Of a stretch of DNA of 64,000 nt, positions 12,640 to 24,360 are shown one piece after another. Under the pieces are notes generated by a model that saw nothing but the letters and a program-made list of their open reading frames with translations, was not told the origin of the DNA and did no database searches. This stretch comes from Helopsaltes ochotensis (taxonomy: Eukaryota; Chordata; Aves; Passeriformes; Locustellidae): contig VXBM01001957.1 of assembly GCA_013400155.1 (NCBI GenBank), positions 1 through 64,000 on the forward strand, written 5' to 3'. The translations under genes and the position numbers were made by a program. The first letter of the stretch is position 1; each line of letters starts with the position of its first letter.

Positions 12640-12870
12640 AAACTCTTAGCTTGCATATAGAGACTGTGGCCTTTCAAGAATATGCTATCGCCATGTGCAC
12701 CGTGATCCTTTAATTGAAAATCGGTGTAGGTAGATAATTGCGCAGATTAGAGACAGACCCACGATGTGTGCCAATTATGCATGAAAAAAAATTGAGATTT
12801 TGTATGACAGGGGGAATAAAATCGGGCTGATATAATCTTAGTAGAGACAAACTTTTCAGATAACTCCCAC
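12640..12870. promoter_or_regulatory. Candidate conserved non-coding element
   Basis: Six CpGs occur in 135 bases (12689, 12701, 12722, 12741, 12762 and 12823) in otherwise CpG-poor DNA. The stretch carries homeodomain-like core sites, 'tttaattg' near 12709, 'gataattg' near 12733 and 'ccaattatgcatg' near 12771. Stops in the frames I read argue against an exon, and no known repeat is recognisable. The regulatory role is inferred from composition and motifs only. Confidence 0.25.
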
Positions 12871-15111
12871 ATGAAATTAGAACTTGCAACTTTTAAGTGA
12901 CACAGTGGGGGCTGGTTTATTGCTAATGCTTTTGAATAGGCCCTGCAGGGCTTGTTCACTTCTAGTTTCTTGGTAAGTACTTTGAGCATAAATGGAGCTT
13001 AAATGAACTGGCATGATAGACTCTCATTTCTGTTACACCTGTAAAATTTTCACTATAGTCATCCCCTGCTCTGTCTCATCCTCTTGATAGTCCTGTGTGT
13101 GACAGTATAAAGTTCAGAGACTGGATTTATTTGTTTATTTGTTTAAAAATCTGGAGGAACTGGAGAACAGGAGTTTCAGAAAGCCAGTTATTTAGAAGTA
13201 GTAACCACAATTTGCTCAAAAGACTGATAGCCTTCTAGTGAACAGCATACAGCGTTTCAGCTAATCACAAAAACTATTATCAATGCAGTCAGCCATAAAA
13301 ATCAAGTGCAGATAAGTGTGTCTTAATGATTTATGCCACTGATGGCATCTGTGGTTTGTGGCACGACTGATATTGAAGTGGTTCGGCATAAGCTATTTTA
13401 ATTCTCATTATTTTGGAGATCTTTTAATTCTTTCCTTCATAAAGAACTTCTTTCCATCATCCACCCAAAGAAAAAAGTATGGGTTTTTTTCTTCTCAGTC
13501 TTATGGCAAGAAGACAAATTTTAAGTGTCTGCTCTGTCAAGGAAGGATTGAGTGAGAAGCAATCTGAGGGTCTCACTGTGACAATTGGGAAAGCAGCTGT
13601 GTGTGAGATAGGTTTTGGGGGAAATAAAAAAACCTACAGATTTGTTATGTTTCTCTTTGGCACAGTTTGAATGCGTAGATGGAGAAGGAAAGCTTTTTGT
13701 TCTAAACTTATGCTGTAATTTTTGGGGATAAAGTTGGAGAATTTCAGATGCCAAGAAATATAAATTTTGGAGTTTTCTGAATATTCCTTTATCATTAACC
13801 ATAGTGAACCTCCAATCCATGTTGCTTAGTGCAGCTTTGTGGAAGGTCTTCTCCAGTGCTTCAAATTTCTTTAGTGCCTATGATATAGTGTATCTTTCTT
13901 TCAGTGTTTCTGTTTTGCTAAAGCAGAAAGAAGGCCATTGACAGAGGAAACACACTTTAAATTTAATGCTTAATATGGTAACTTCATAATTTTTAACAAT
14001 ATAAAGTGCATGCTGTACACTGTACATAAACAGCCTTTGTGTCTGGAAACTAACACAATGGCTGAATTATTACAAATAATAAGCAATATGTTGAAGAAAA
14101 AACCATATATTTCATGTTACATATGACATATATATACATATAACATATAGATGTTATTTTCCTATTAAAAACCTTTTGAAAAAGAAAAAATTTTGTGTGG
14201 GTTTGGACCAGTTAAAATCCGGTATCACATTGTAATATTTGAAAGTCACCTAAATGTGAATGTGAATGTGATATGAATCACAGTGGAAGAATTTAAGAAT
14301 AATGGGTTTTTATAACAGCCTTTTATTTTGTTTTAGAATACTTTGCTTTCATTTTATGAACTTATAAACTACAACTGTTAAACAAACCTGTGATTAAAGC
14401 ATATTTTCCCGAGGACCATGATAGCTATCAGGTCCCCTTCACATAAATTGTTTATCACTCATTTCCTTCAGAGGTAGATGTTTAAAACAAATAGACACAA
14501 TGAATTATTGCCTAGCAGGGAAAAAATTTGTCATGTGTTGCACCACACTGTTTTGTACACAGGCATTCATTTAAACAGACATTATAAGATTTTAATGTGT
14601 CTTCTGAGAACCAGAGTGATACATGCTTGTAGGTAGCATCAAAATAGCTGCACATTTTTTAAAATCAGATTATCATATCACTAAGCATTGAGCTGCATGT
14701 TTTTAGGTATTTCTGATTACTTCTTAAACAATCTCGCGGTATTTACCTTGTTTTCAGAATCCAAGGAACAAAAATTTTCCAAATTAAGGGCAATTGCAAC
14801 TATGCAATATGTAGATGAGAAAAAAGCACTCAAAGCCTCTGCCTTTAATAATTTTCAATATGTGCCCAGTATGTGATGGCTTAAAAGCTGTTTCACCCCT
14901 GACCCCTCTCATTCTATTCTCAGTGGTTTTTTTTAATTCACGCATTGGTGTGTTGCCATAATTTTAAAGGACATACCTTTCACACTGATGTTGACATGAC
15001 TGTAGTGCAACAGGACCATCTTCAGGGTGAAAAATATAAACAGAAACACGATAAATACCAGTGTGTTAAAAGGAACCTCACGTAATGTGGTTTGGACTAT
15101 CATTCTTTAAT

Positions 15112-15200
15112 CAGAATCATGGAATTGTTTAATTTAGAAGAACCTAACGAGCTCTCCAGCCCAACCTGCTCAAAGCAGTGCCAGCCCTGATGTCACACAA
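15112..15200 (-). mobile_element. CR1 LINE 3' remnant, antisense, weak
   Basis: 'aatcatggaattgtttaatt' and 'ccagcccaacctgctcaaag' follow the pattern of a diverged CR1 3' end in reverse. The match fades after about 90 bases, so this is an old or very short copy. Confidence 0.6.
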
Positions 15201-18200
15201 GGATGGTCTTTCTCCTTGACATTCAGAGGAATGCAAAAGGTCCAGGTCTCTCTACGGTCACTAAAGAAAGGTAGGCCAATTAGTTCATTCTTCAAGATTT
15301 TGTGAGATGAACCTCAAATATTATCTTAGTACCCATTATTGTTGTAAACTATTAGTGGAGTAGCTTTCATGATTTAAATTTAGGTAGTACCTTATAAAAC
15401 ATTCATCTGCTAAGGTAAAAACTACTTCTATAGTTCTATGGAAACTTTGAAAAAAATATTTAGCATTTAATTTTTTTATCTGTACACACACAAAAAAGGA
15501 AGCTGATTTCTTTGCATAATATGTCAGTGTCGTAAAAAAACCCACTTGAAGCACTGGTTGATAGCTTTCCCATTCACTTTTAAAATAATCTGAAAATTCT
15601 ATAAAAGTTTTACTAATTTATTGAGCCACATTGCATCTCAGAGTGTTCTGTTTTTATTCTGTATCATTCTGTTTGATCTCATCAAACAGCAATGGGGTTC
15701 AAAGTTATAATGATGTATTGTAGAATTGTTGTAGTCTCTGAGGAAAAATCATAGAGATGAAAAATTTGCTTTCCACTTTCCTACCATAACCAATCAAATT
15801 TTAATTAAAATTGTTTTAAATTAATTGACTTCAGTAATATCTTTTAAAGCTCATGTATCTGTGTCATAGATATATGAACTAAAGATGGTGTTGTAATGTA
15901 GTCACAAACAGTACTTTCCAAATACAGTGCAAGACCGGTTTTTACCATCTTCTTTTCTACTGCCATAGGAAGAAAGAAACATTTCTGTGAAGAAGCTTAT
16001 TAGTCTGAATGCAGTGAGAAAGATCCTGTGGGAAATTGTTTTTGAACTGTAGCACATCCATTGTCAAGAATCATACAGTCACAATTTATCTTTGATAAAT
16101 AAATATTTACTTCATTCAGATAAGTAGGTCTGTCAAACTGCAATTCTTGGGACTAGCACTTCTGAAAATTGGCTTATGCATACACAAGTTCACTGGAGAC
16201 TCTTTGTTCTTTTTTCCCATTATATTATTGAAAATAGCAATGTTTGACATATTTGTGCACAGAGATTTTTATGTTACCTGGCACTATAAAGGAGCTGAAA
16301 CATCTGTTGCTAAAATCTAGTCTCAGCTTTGCTCACATTGTGAAAGGGGAAGAATGACTAGAAAAGCCATTTTTACAATAATAAAGGTAAGAAAGATGGT
16401 TTATATTACTACAATCTTGAAGAGCCTGAGTATTCAAATAACACCAGAATATTTTTTGGCTGAAATAAACACATCCATATCACCTTTATAAAAAACCAAA
16501 CATATATATTTACATGTTGAGAGAGTATACTACATGAGGGAAAAGTAACAGAACTATTCAAGGCAGGTATCTTGTTTACCCAAGTGAAGCTTACTTAGAA
16601 TGGGATTTTCAATGTTTTGACCTGCATCAATTTTTATTTACATGAGATGGGAATGAAAGGTGGGTCAAAAAGTGAGAGGGCTTGCTCTGATGTTTTGCTT
16701 TCTTTGCATATTCTGCTGAATTTTCATCTCCTGGAATCTGCTTTTAATGCTTTTTTGACTAATGATTTCTGGTTGGCAGGTTCTTTAGGGATGGATGTAA
16801 GATGTAAGAGATACACATTTTCTTCTTCTCCACCAAAACTGCTTGAATCCCAAAATGTTACTTTGTGTGTAGTGGACTGTAATGTTGACTGCCAATGAAA
16901 GGTATAAGATACAGTTTAATAGAAAATGTCCCATTTTTAACCTTCATGGTGAAACTGGGACATGCCTTATATAAATATTTATGTTATCAGAGTATGCAAA
17001 TATCCAACATATATTTTTTTATCTTTTCTAAATCAAAGAATTACAGAATTCACTTGCAAATAACTTCTGGCCATTCTAAATATGTCTGGCTTTTTAAAGA
17101 TCAATATACAAGTATGAGGAAGGACTCAGACAATCCATGCCCATAGCATAAAAGAAATGTTGCTGTTTTTATTCCTTGATCCACACAGAGAAGCTTGGAG
17201 GGGGTCCCAAATGAGATGTGAAAAACAGCAGAGATTTTGTTTCAAATTGGAAAATGTCACTGGAAAACACTGCACAACAGACTGACAAATGAACTGCAGC
17301 AAATTACCAGGACCACATGCTAATCACCTAACATTTTTAAGCATTTAATTGAAAAGATAGACATGGACACTTTTGCTGTCAGTTTCCAAGGTACTGCCAC
17401 AAAAGTGGCAAATGCCTATTTTTAAAGGGAACTTCAAAAGAAATCCTGAGAAAAAAAAAAACAAACAAACCTGATGAGTTTGTTAAGAAAGATTTAGAGA
17501 CTGTTTAGAAGAGTGGGTTAACTAGCAGGCAGACTAACATGATGCATTGAGAAAGAGCTGAAATGCCTTTTGAAAAACGAACCCATGATTTGCAATATCC
17601 ATTATAGTGCTCTTGTTTTTAAGAAGAGTTTACAAGTCCCTACTAAAAACTTGTAAAAAGTTTAGGAATGAAGTTTTGAAAACAACAAAAAACATAGGGA
17701 ACAAACGATTAGTTTATCTAGATGAGGAGGTTGTTATGGATCTGGATGTAGGTATCCCATGCTATTCATCATATTAATAAAAGGTTTCAAGAAAAGCATG
17801 AGCATTGAACACATTTATTAATAACAAAAATTATGCTCATGGTTGACACATGCAAAATGTCGACGCAGTACTCAATAACTGGTGATATTACTCAGGAATT
17901 AGATCTTAAGGTTTTTATAGGCAGCTTTTTGAAACTAGCAGTGCTGAGTAGAAATGAGCATGAAAGAAAATAAAATACTGGCAATAATTATGAAGTGAAT
18001 GGATTAAAACAGAAAATGTCCTCAAGGACCTTGTGTAAGCCCATTGGATGAGTGTAGTTAGGGACCTTCTCCCCATTTTCCCATTGCAAATGTCTATACA
18101 AGATTCATAAAGGCAGCTGGACAATCAAAGCTATAGTCTGTCTTCTTCACATGCCATGAGTAAATACACTGCAATGAAATGTGTGGCTGATCTTTAGTAA

Positions 18201-19695
18201 AACAAAACATTTCCCAGAGGAAAAACACATCTTGCTTGCCTTATAATTAATTCCTTTTTGCTTCTTTTTCAAATATCTTGTCACAACTCTTTTATAGTCC
18301 GTGCTTTTATTCATGATGCAAACATGCTATAACCAATCAGTTTAAAAACTCAAGTAATAGATAAAAATCTTGCTAATATAGCTAAGCAAGAATCAAACAA
18401 ATTTTATATAATAAAGTAGTTCATTTTTAAAAGATAATTTTCCTTAATTTTGTAGCAAACTCCAAAGAGGTCTCAGTCTAGGTCTTACAATTTGCACAAA
18501 TAACACATCATCTCAGACTGTCAAAGCCTTGGTAGACCAAATTTGCACCAATATCAGAAGAACTGATGGGTCACCTTTAATAGTTGAACGAAAAAGGATT
18601 AGTTTGTTGTGTTGAAATGTTTGATTTGTTTGTTTCTTTATTTCTTTCATGATTTTCTGTCAGTTTCATGCTAGAACAGAATAATCTTGGAGTTTATGAG
18701 CCACAAGGATTTCAGGGCTATAACAGATGATCATTTTATTTCCAGAGAAGACTGAAACATTATCAGAGAATAATTATGCCATATCTGTTAAACATCCAAA
18801 GGAAGCAAATAGCATTACTAACTAGATCAATGCCATTTGTCATGGGTACTTATGAACCATATCAGTTCTTGAATTGTTGCTTATAAGTGCCTATCAATTC
18901 TTTTCTGTCACTTTTCCCAATGTACTACGTATCTCTAATAGCAACAGTTTGTCTTTCCAGCTTTTCAGTGGTTCAGCCTTTTCATCATGAATGTAAAGTA
19001 CAAACGGCATAGTTTGACCAAAGCCAGCCTTTGCTTCACTCCTTTTTTCTCATTCCACGTATTAAGGATATCAACAGTTTTGTCAAAGGACTATCCCTCC
19101 GAAAAAGAAAATGTGAAAAAAATCCACAGCGGTTAGAAAACTGATAAAGTGGATAACAATGTGAAAAAGACAAAAATAGAATTTCAGGAATAGCCATGTA
19201 ACTTCATGAGTTGATGGACAGGAAGCTGACCTTTGACAAGGTCAAGTTTCACCTCAATCTCAGGGATATTAAAACCTGAAAGAATCTTAACAAAAATCTG
19301 CTTCCTATAGTCATGGCTTGTTTAATACAGGAAATGCTTTTCAAGAGTTCAATATACATCTTTTTCACTCAGTCTAAATCAATAAAAAAAGAGCACCTTA
19401 AGATCATAAGACTTTAACAACAAAGAGCCTGGACATTTCTAAATAAAGTTGTCTAATGATCTGCAACTCAGAGAGCTAAAAATAACATCAACACGAAATG
19501 CAAGGATGATCTCAACAAAGAGATTCTGCTTACTGTAGAGACTCTAGCTGATATCTGTGTTTGATAGGCAGAGAAAGGGATTTGTAAGAGGAATATTTCT
19601 GCATAGATGCTTTTGTTAAGAGAAATATCATCCTTGGTATAGTCAAGGAACTTTGCTGTGGTTCAGCTGATAATTAAAACAGATAAAAACTGACT
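15201..19695. other. Unique AT-rich sequence, no gene seen
   Basis: About 4.5 kb with no gene, RNA gene or transposon that I recognise. The open frames at 16617-17146 and 17915-18124 lack any domain. Confidence 0.6.
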
Positions 19696-20062
19696 TGCCA
19701 CATCGCAAGTGCTGTGTTCAGTTTGCACCCCTCACTATAAGAAACACACTGAGGTGCTGGAGAGCAACAAATCTGGTGAAAGGGGTACAGCACAAGACTT
19801 ATGAGGAGCAATGAAGGAGATGGTAATTTTTAGCCTAGAGGAAAGAAGCCCAAGGAGACACTTCACAACCTGAAAGGAGGTTGTAGTGAGGTGGGTATCA
19901 ATTTCTTTTCCCAAGTAACAAGGGAAAAAATGAGAGAGAATGGCATCAGGTTCACCAGGGGAAGTTTAGGTTAGATATTAAAAAAATTTCTTTACAGGAA
20001 GTGTTCTAAACCATTGAAAGAGGCATGCCAGGAAAGCGGTGGAGTCACCATCTCTTGAAGTG
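19696..20062 (+). mobile_element. CR1 LINE ORF2 C-terminal fragment, sense
   Basis: About 365 bp of the CR1 ORF2 3' coding part in sense. Recognisable strings are 'gtgctgtgttcagttt', 'cccctcactataagaaa', 'gaggtgctggagag', 'ctgaaaggaggttgtagtga', 'gtttaggttagatatta' and 'gtggagtcaccatctcttga'. The reading frame is broken by indels and stops. Unlike most CR1 copies here it lacks the 3' tail octamers and is lost after about 20062, so both ends appear truncated. The missing 3' end suggests later deletion. Confidence 0.93.
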
Positions 20063-20866
20063 TGACTCACACTCCAACTTTGTGTTTCTTTCTTTGTGGC
20101 TCAAAAACTACTTTTTTACCTTATGATTCTGGGACTTGAAGTGGTATTTTTGTGAATAGAGAAGTTCCTACTTAAGAAAATCATGTTAAAGTGTAATACT
20201 GACTTTTCTTACATAGAAAAAAGGTAAAGTATTAGTTCAAAGTCTGAGATTCATTCTTGTATGAACAAGTATTGTAGACACAAAGAATAATCTCCAACTG
20301 GCCCAGTGTATCTCTGTACAAAGTAGTCTTTTACCTACGAGCTGACCGTCTGGACACTCTTTACAGGCAATGAAAAGAAACAGGTTCTATGGGGCATGAT
20401 TCACATTCTAAAGCAGATTTAAAACTGACGGTAGATATATGAGAAGTATCTTAATCAAGCTTATTAGAGGAAATTGCCTAGTACACTTTAATACTATAAG
20501 ATAACTACAATTAAATTACTGTAATTGCCGAAGAATATGTCAAACTTCTTGCCAAGAGCTATTAGACTTCAAATGATCTTAAATTTAGCCGCAGTCCGGT
20601 TGTTTAAAGGGTTGAAAGAGCCATTCAGCCTGCTCAGTCTCTCCTAAATTTTTTTCTGAGGCAGTTTTTAGAGCTTAGTCTATGTCAGACTGTATTCAAA
20701 GGGCTCCTTCTTCATCCTTAATTATCAATTAACAGAAATTATTATCAATTATTATCAAAACAAATTATCCATTTGTTTTGTGGTGTGCAATAGCATCTAT
20801 TCAGCTAGGTGGAATAAACTTTTGTTCCCCAGGAAAATTAGAATCCAAAATTGTTCAAAGTCAAGT
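20063..20866. other. Spacer between two CR1 copies, no gene seen
   Basis: No gene is recognised. A local imperfect repeat of 'attatcaatt' lies near 20720-20770. Confidence 0.6.
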
Positions 20867-21472
20867 CCTAGAATCAGAGAACATCTCAAGGTGGAAAGGG
20901 ACCCATGAGGATCATTTTGCCCAGCTCCCTTCTCCTGGCAGGACTACCTAAAATTAAGTCATCACTAAGAGCATCATCCAGGTGTTCCTTGAACTCTGAC
21001 AGATTTGGTGCCATGACCACTTCCCTGAGAAGCCTGTTCAGGAGACCAATCACTCTCTCAATAAAAACCTTTTCCTAATGTCCAATTTGAACTTTCCCTG
21101 ATGTAGCTTCATTCCATTTCCTTGTGTCCTCTCTCTGATCACCAGAGAGGAGCTCAGCACCTCCTGCTCTGCTGCCTTCTTAACAGCAGGTCATAGGCTA
21201 CCATAACTTCATCCTTCAGCCTTTTCTTCTCCAAGATGAACAAACCAGGTGATCCTCGTAACTTTTGCCCTAGAGACCTTTCACACTTTGTTTGCCCTCC
21301 TCTGGACACACATTGCTGTCCTTCTTACATTTAGTCACACAGAACTGCACACAGAAGTTGAGGTGAAGCCACACCAGTACGGCACAGAGTGGGACAATCA
21401 CCTCCCTCGGCCAGCTGGCGATGCCATGGGTGATACACCCCAGGACAAAATTAGCCCTTTGGCTTTCTTCCT
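20867..21472 (-). mobile_element. CR1 LINE, 5'-truncated, antisense
   Basis: About 600 bp of CR1 in reverse. The 3' end is at 20867 ('cctagaatcagagaacatct'). The body includes 'ggtgttccttgaactctgac', 'aaaaccttttcctaatgtcc', 'ccttcttaacagcaggtca', 'gttgaggtgaagccacacca', 'cctccctcggccagctggcg' and 'tacaccccaggacaaaatta'. The plus-strand frame at 21249-21557 is a shadow of this repeat. With the sense copy at 19696-20062 it forms an oppositely oriented CR1 pair about 0.8 kb apart. Confidence 0.96.
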
Positions 21473-22467
21473 CATTAATTGTTTAGCCATACAGAGCAAT
21501 GAGGATATTACTGGGATTTTTGGAGGTGCGAAATACAGTTTAGATTCAAGCCAATGATCCTCTTATGAACCATGCATATCTTCACTTCTGCTGTAAATAT
21601 GGATTGCTCTTTCCAAAAGAGTAGCTAGTCAGGTATTTCTGTGACTATAATGTTACAAGCTATAAAACATTACAGAAAGTTTCTAAAGAGAGAAGAGGAT
21701 AATTCAGTCTTTCTTTTGAACTCAGTTTTTCTTTTTCTCATACCAATAAGTCAACCTCATGTTATCTGGCTGTATTTTTTCTTTCTTGTCTGATCCTGAA
21801 TAATTATATCTATCAGAATCCTGTATGAATCTTTATGCTGCTTATTTTTTCTGGTGTTACAGGAATACACTGTGATTATAAGTGGCTGTTAAAAAAAAAT
21901 TAAGCATTGCAGAAGGAGCTAAGCAGTCATCACAGTGCTTTTGTGACAAAGAAAGATATCAGCAAATAAATACGTAATCCTGATTTAATTAACTTGTATA
22001 GAGGAGAAAAAGGATTATTAAATGTCAGCCAATGGAAGTGGTAAACTGGAATTTAAAAATTATGCTTACCACTAACATGAATTCATGTTTTCTGTCAGAG
22101 GCACTTGGTGCTGCTGTATTTTTATAGGTAGATCGATTTTCTTAACTGACTCATTAGTAAACTTATTTTTTTTTAAAAAAAAATTCTGGCTTTGTCCATT
22201 TCATAACATATTTGACTCAGAAAAGTTGTTCTTGCCTTCTTGTAAAACCTTTCTGGATTATCTGTGTAAAAATGAGTCTCAGGATGAGAACTGTCTGGGC
22301 AAGTACAGAAGTTTAAGTTTTGTGTGGCATGTTTTTTAGAATACTTGAAAAAGAAAATTTAAGATCAGAAATTTGCTATTTTCCTGGGGGGGGGGGAATG
22401 ATGTTTTTCTGGTTTTCTATCCTTATATGCAGCTCCTACTCTACATCTAGTGCCCAATCCTGTATTC

Positions 22468-22500
22468 CTTGTACAGTAAAATGTCTACAAACTGTACAAG
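22468..22500. repeat. Perfect inverted repeat (10-bp arms, 13-base loop)
   Basis: The left arm CTTGTACAGT at 22468-22477 is exactly complementary to ACTGTACAAG at 22491-22500. It is too short for a typical microRNA precursor. Confidence 0.6.
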
Positions 22501-22982
22501 ACTTTTGTCTGAGAATGGGCCATAGTTCTGGTGCTCACAGAATTCACAAGCTTTTTGACATTGTCTTATAATAATTAAATTACACTGTTGACTTTTTTAA
22601 TAAACACAATCAATCTCTTTCAAAATGTAATGGGTTTAGTGTGGGGGAGGGGTTACAAGGTGAATGTGCTTCCACTTCTTGATTAATTGGTGTCATTACT
22701 GGTTAACTGCCCTGATTAAATATCTATTTAAATACTTCATTTTAGAGCTGGAATATCTTGTATTTTTATACACCATTATAATTCCTGTTGCACTTGGTTT
22801 CTTCACAGTATTGTAGCTGACATTTGCACATTATTTTAAATTGACTGTCGTTGGCACAAAAGTGATTTTTGGAGACTATGTTAGAAATTTATCTGTATTT
22901 TAAATCTAGAGTGTTTGTGCATGATGATCCCTAGAGTACTGACTCATTTTGCCTTGAGGCACCATTTGGAAACAATCTATGC

Positions 22983-23009
22983 ATATCTGTACATTCCTTG
23001 TACAGATAT
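22983..23009. repeat. Perfect inverted repeat (11-bp arms, 5-base loop)
   Basis: The arms ATATCTGTACA (22983-22993) and TGTACAGATAT (22999-23009) are exactly complementary. The 13-base string ATTCCTTGTACAG across the loop and right arm also occurs at 22464-22476, in the neighbouring hairpin. Confidence 0.6.
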
Positions 23010-23051
23010 TCTGAATCCTTTGGGAAGGTGTTTATTTTAATAATTTATTTT

Positions 23052-23074
23052 AAGAGTCTTTTATAAAGACTCTT
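23052..23074. repeat. Perfect inverted repeat (10-bp arms, 3-base loop)
   Basis: AAGAGTCTTT pairs exactly with AAAGACTCTT around a TAT loop. An overlapping alternative pairing, ATAAAG with CTTTAT, begins in the right arm. Confidence 0.6.
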
Positions 23075-24225
23075 TATACTATCTCTCAGTATCCACAGTC
23101 CAGGTAACTTATGTCCTCAAGCAGTTACCTTGGTTGTAAATCTAGAACTAGGAAGAATTAATCTGGATATTATACCTAATGAAATATAATCCTTATTATG
23201 TGGAATTCAGTGCCAGGCTGGAATATGTAAATGTTTTGAAGTATTCATGCTTCTTCCAAAGCTGCCTGTTCTATGAAAGCTGTCTATCTATTTATGACCA
23301 TTGTATAGAGTTTGATCTCATCTGAATGCTGAATTTTTAATGATTTTTTCTCAGGGCAGTGGCCAAATACCGTGAGATTTTTTTTTGACTCCTTTCCCTC
23401 CAAAAAGATTGAAGTTATAACAAGATTTTAAGGACCAATATTGAATCTCTTGACAAGTAATCACTGGTGCAAATAACCTCTTCTACAGGGATTTGAATAC
23501 TTGAGCAACACTTCTAAGTAAAAAGGCACATATTAGAAAACTCAAAAAGGATGCTAGGAATCTCTGTGGGAAGAAAAGCCTCCTCTATCATATTGCAAAA
23601 TTTCTAGAAAATAGACAAGCACTGATAAGAAGGCCTTAGTTTTTGAAAAGAGTAGGAATACAGATGGGATTTTGATGGGCATAGACTTACAAGCATATGA
23701 GATGATTAGGTTTATAAAACCAGGTGAAGAGCTTTAGAACACTCATGTTAGTACACAATGAACCAGCAAAAGAAGAGAATGAGAAAGACTGAAATTCTGA
23801 GGAGGATTCTGTCTCATTCACAAAATATGTGACCATTTGCATTACCATATATTATCATTTATGCTGACTTCTAACTGTTCATTACAGAACATGCTTATGA
23901 TTGTTCCAGTCAGAGAAAAACATGAAAAAGAAATCCAAAATCCCAATTATTTGAATAGTAATATAACTGTTTGTGTCAGCTAAAATGAAATATTTTTTTT
24001 ATTCAGCTTTAAACATGGGATGACCTAAAGAATGTGCAAGCTTGTGTTTTTCTCCATAATACCCTCAGGCTATGTCAATATTTTCTTCATATTCTTTTAG
24101 TCATATAAATATATAGATACATTCTGCTGTGGAAAGAAATGCATACTGTCAATCCCTATCATCTGACCACCTTTTATTACAGAAACATTCTTCTAAATGC
24201 AGAAAGATATTAACTGGATATATAT

Positions 24226-24360
24226 TGGGATGTGATTATATATAAACTTTATATATATATTTGGTTTACATAAATAAGTATAGAAATATTATATATGGTT
24301 TTAAAAATATATATACAATTTATATCTATAGAATATCTATATCTATATATGAATACATAC
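24226..24360. repeat. AT-rich low-complexity region
   Basis: Imperfect TATA/TATCTA-type sequence with several short (TA)n runs. Confidence 0.8.

Larger units (their letters stand above)
10071..15111. other. Unique sequence with one CpG-bearing patch, no gene seen
   Basis: About 5 kb with no recognised repeat apart from a T26 homopolymer at 10229-10254. A cluster of six CpG dinucleotides at 12689-12823 stands out against the CpG-poor surroundings. None of the open frames here (60-99 codons) shows a domain I recognise. Confidence 0.55.

Noticed and set aside
21249..21557. 102-codon plus-strand frame
   Set aside because: It is a shadow of the antisense CR1 at 20867-21472.
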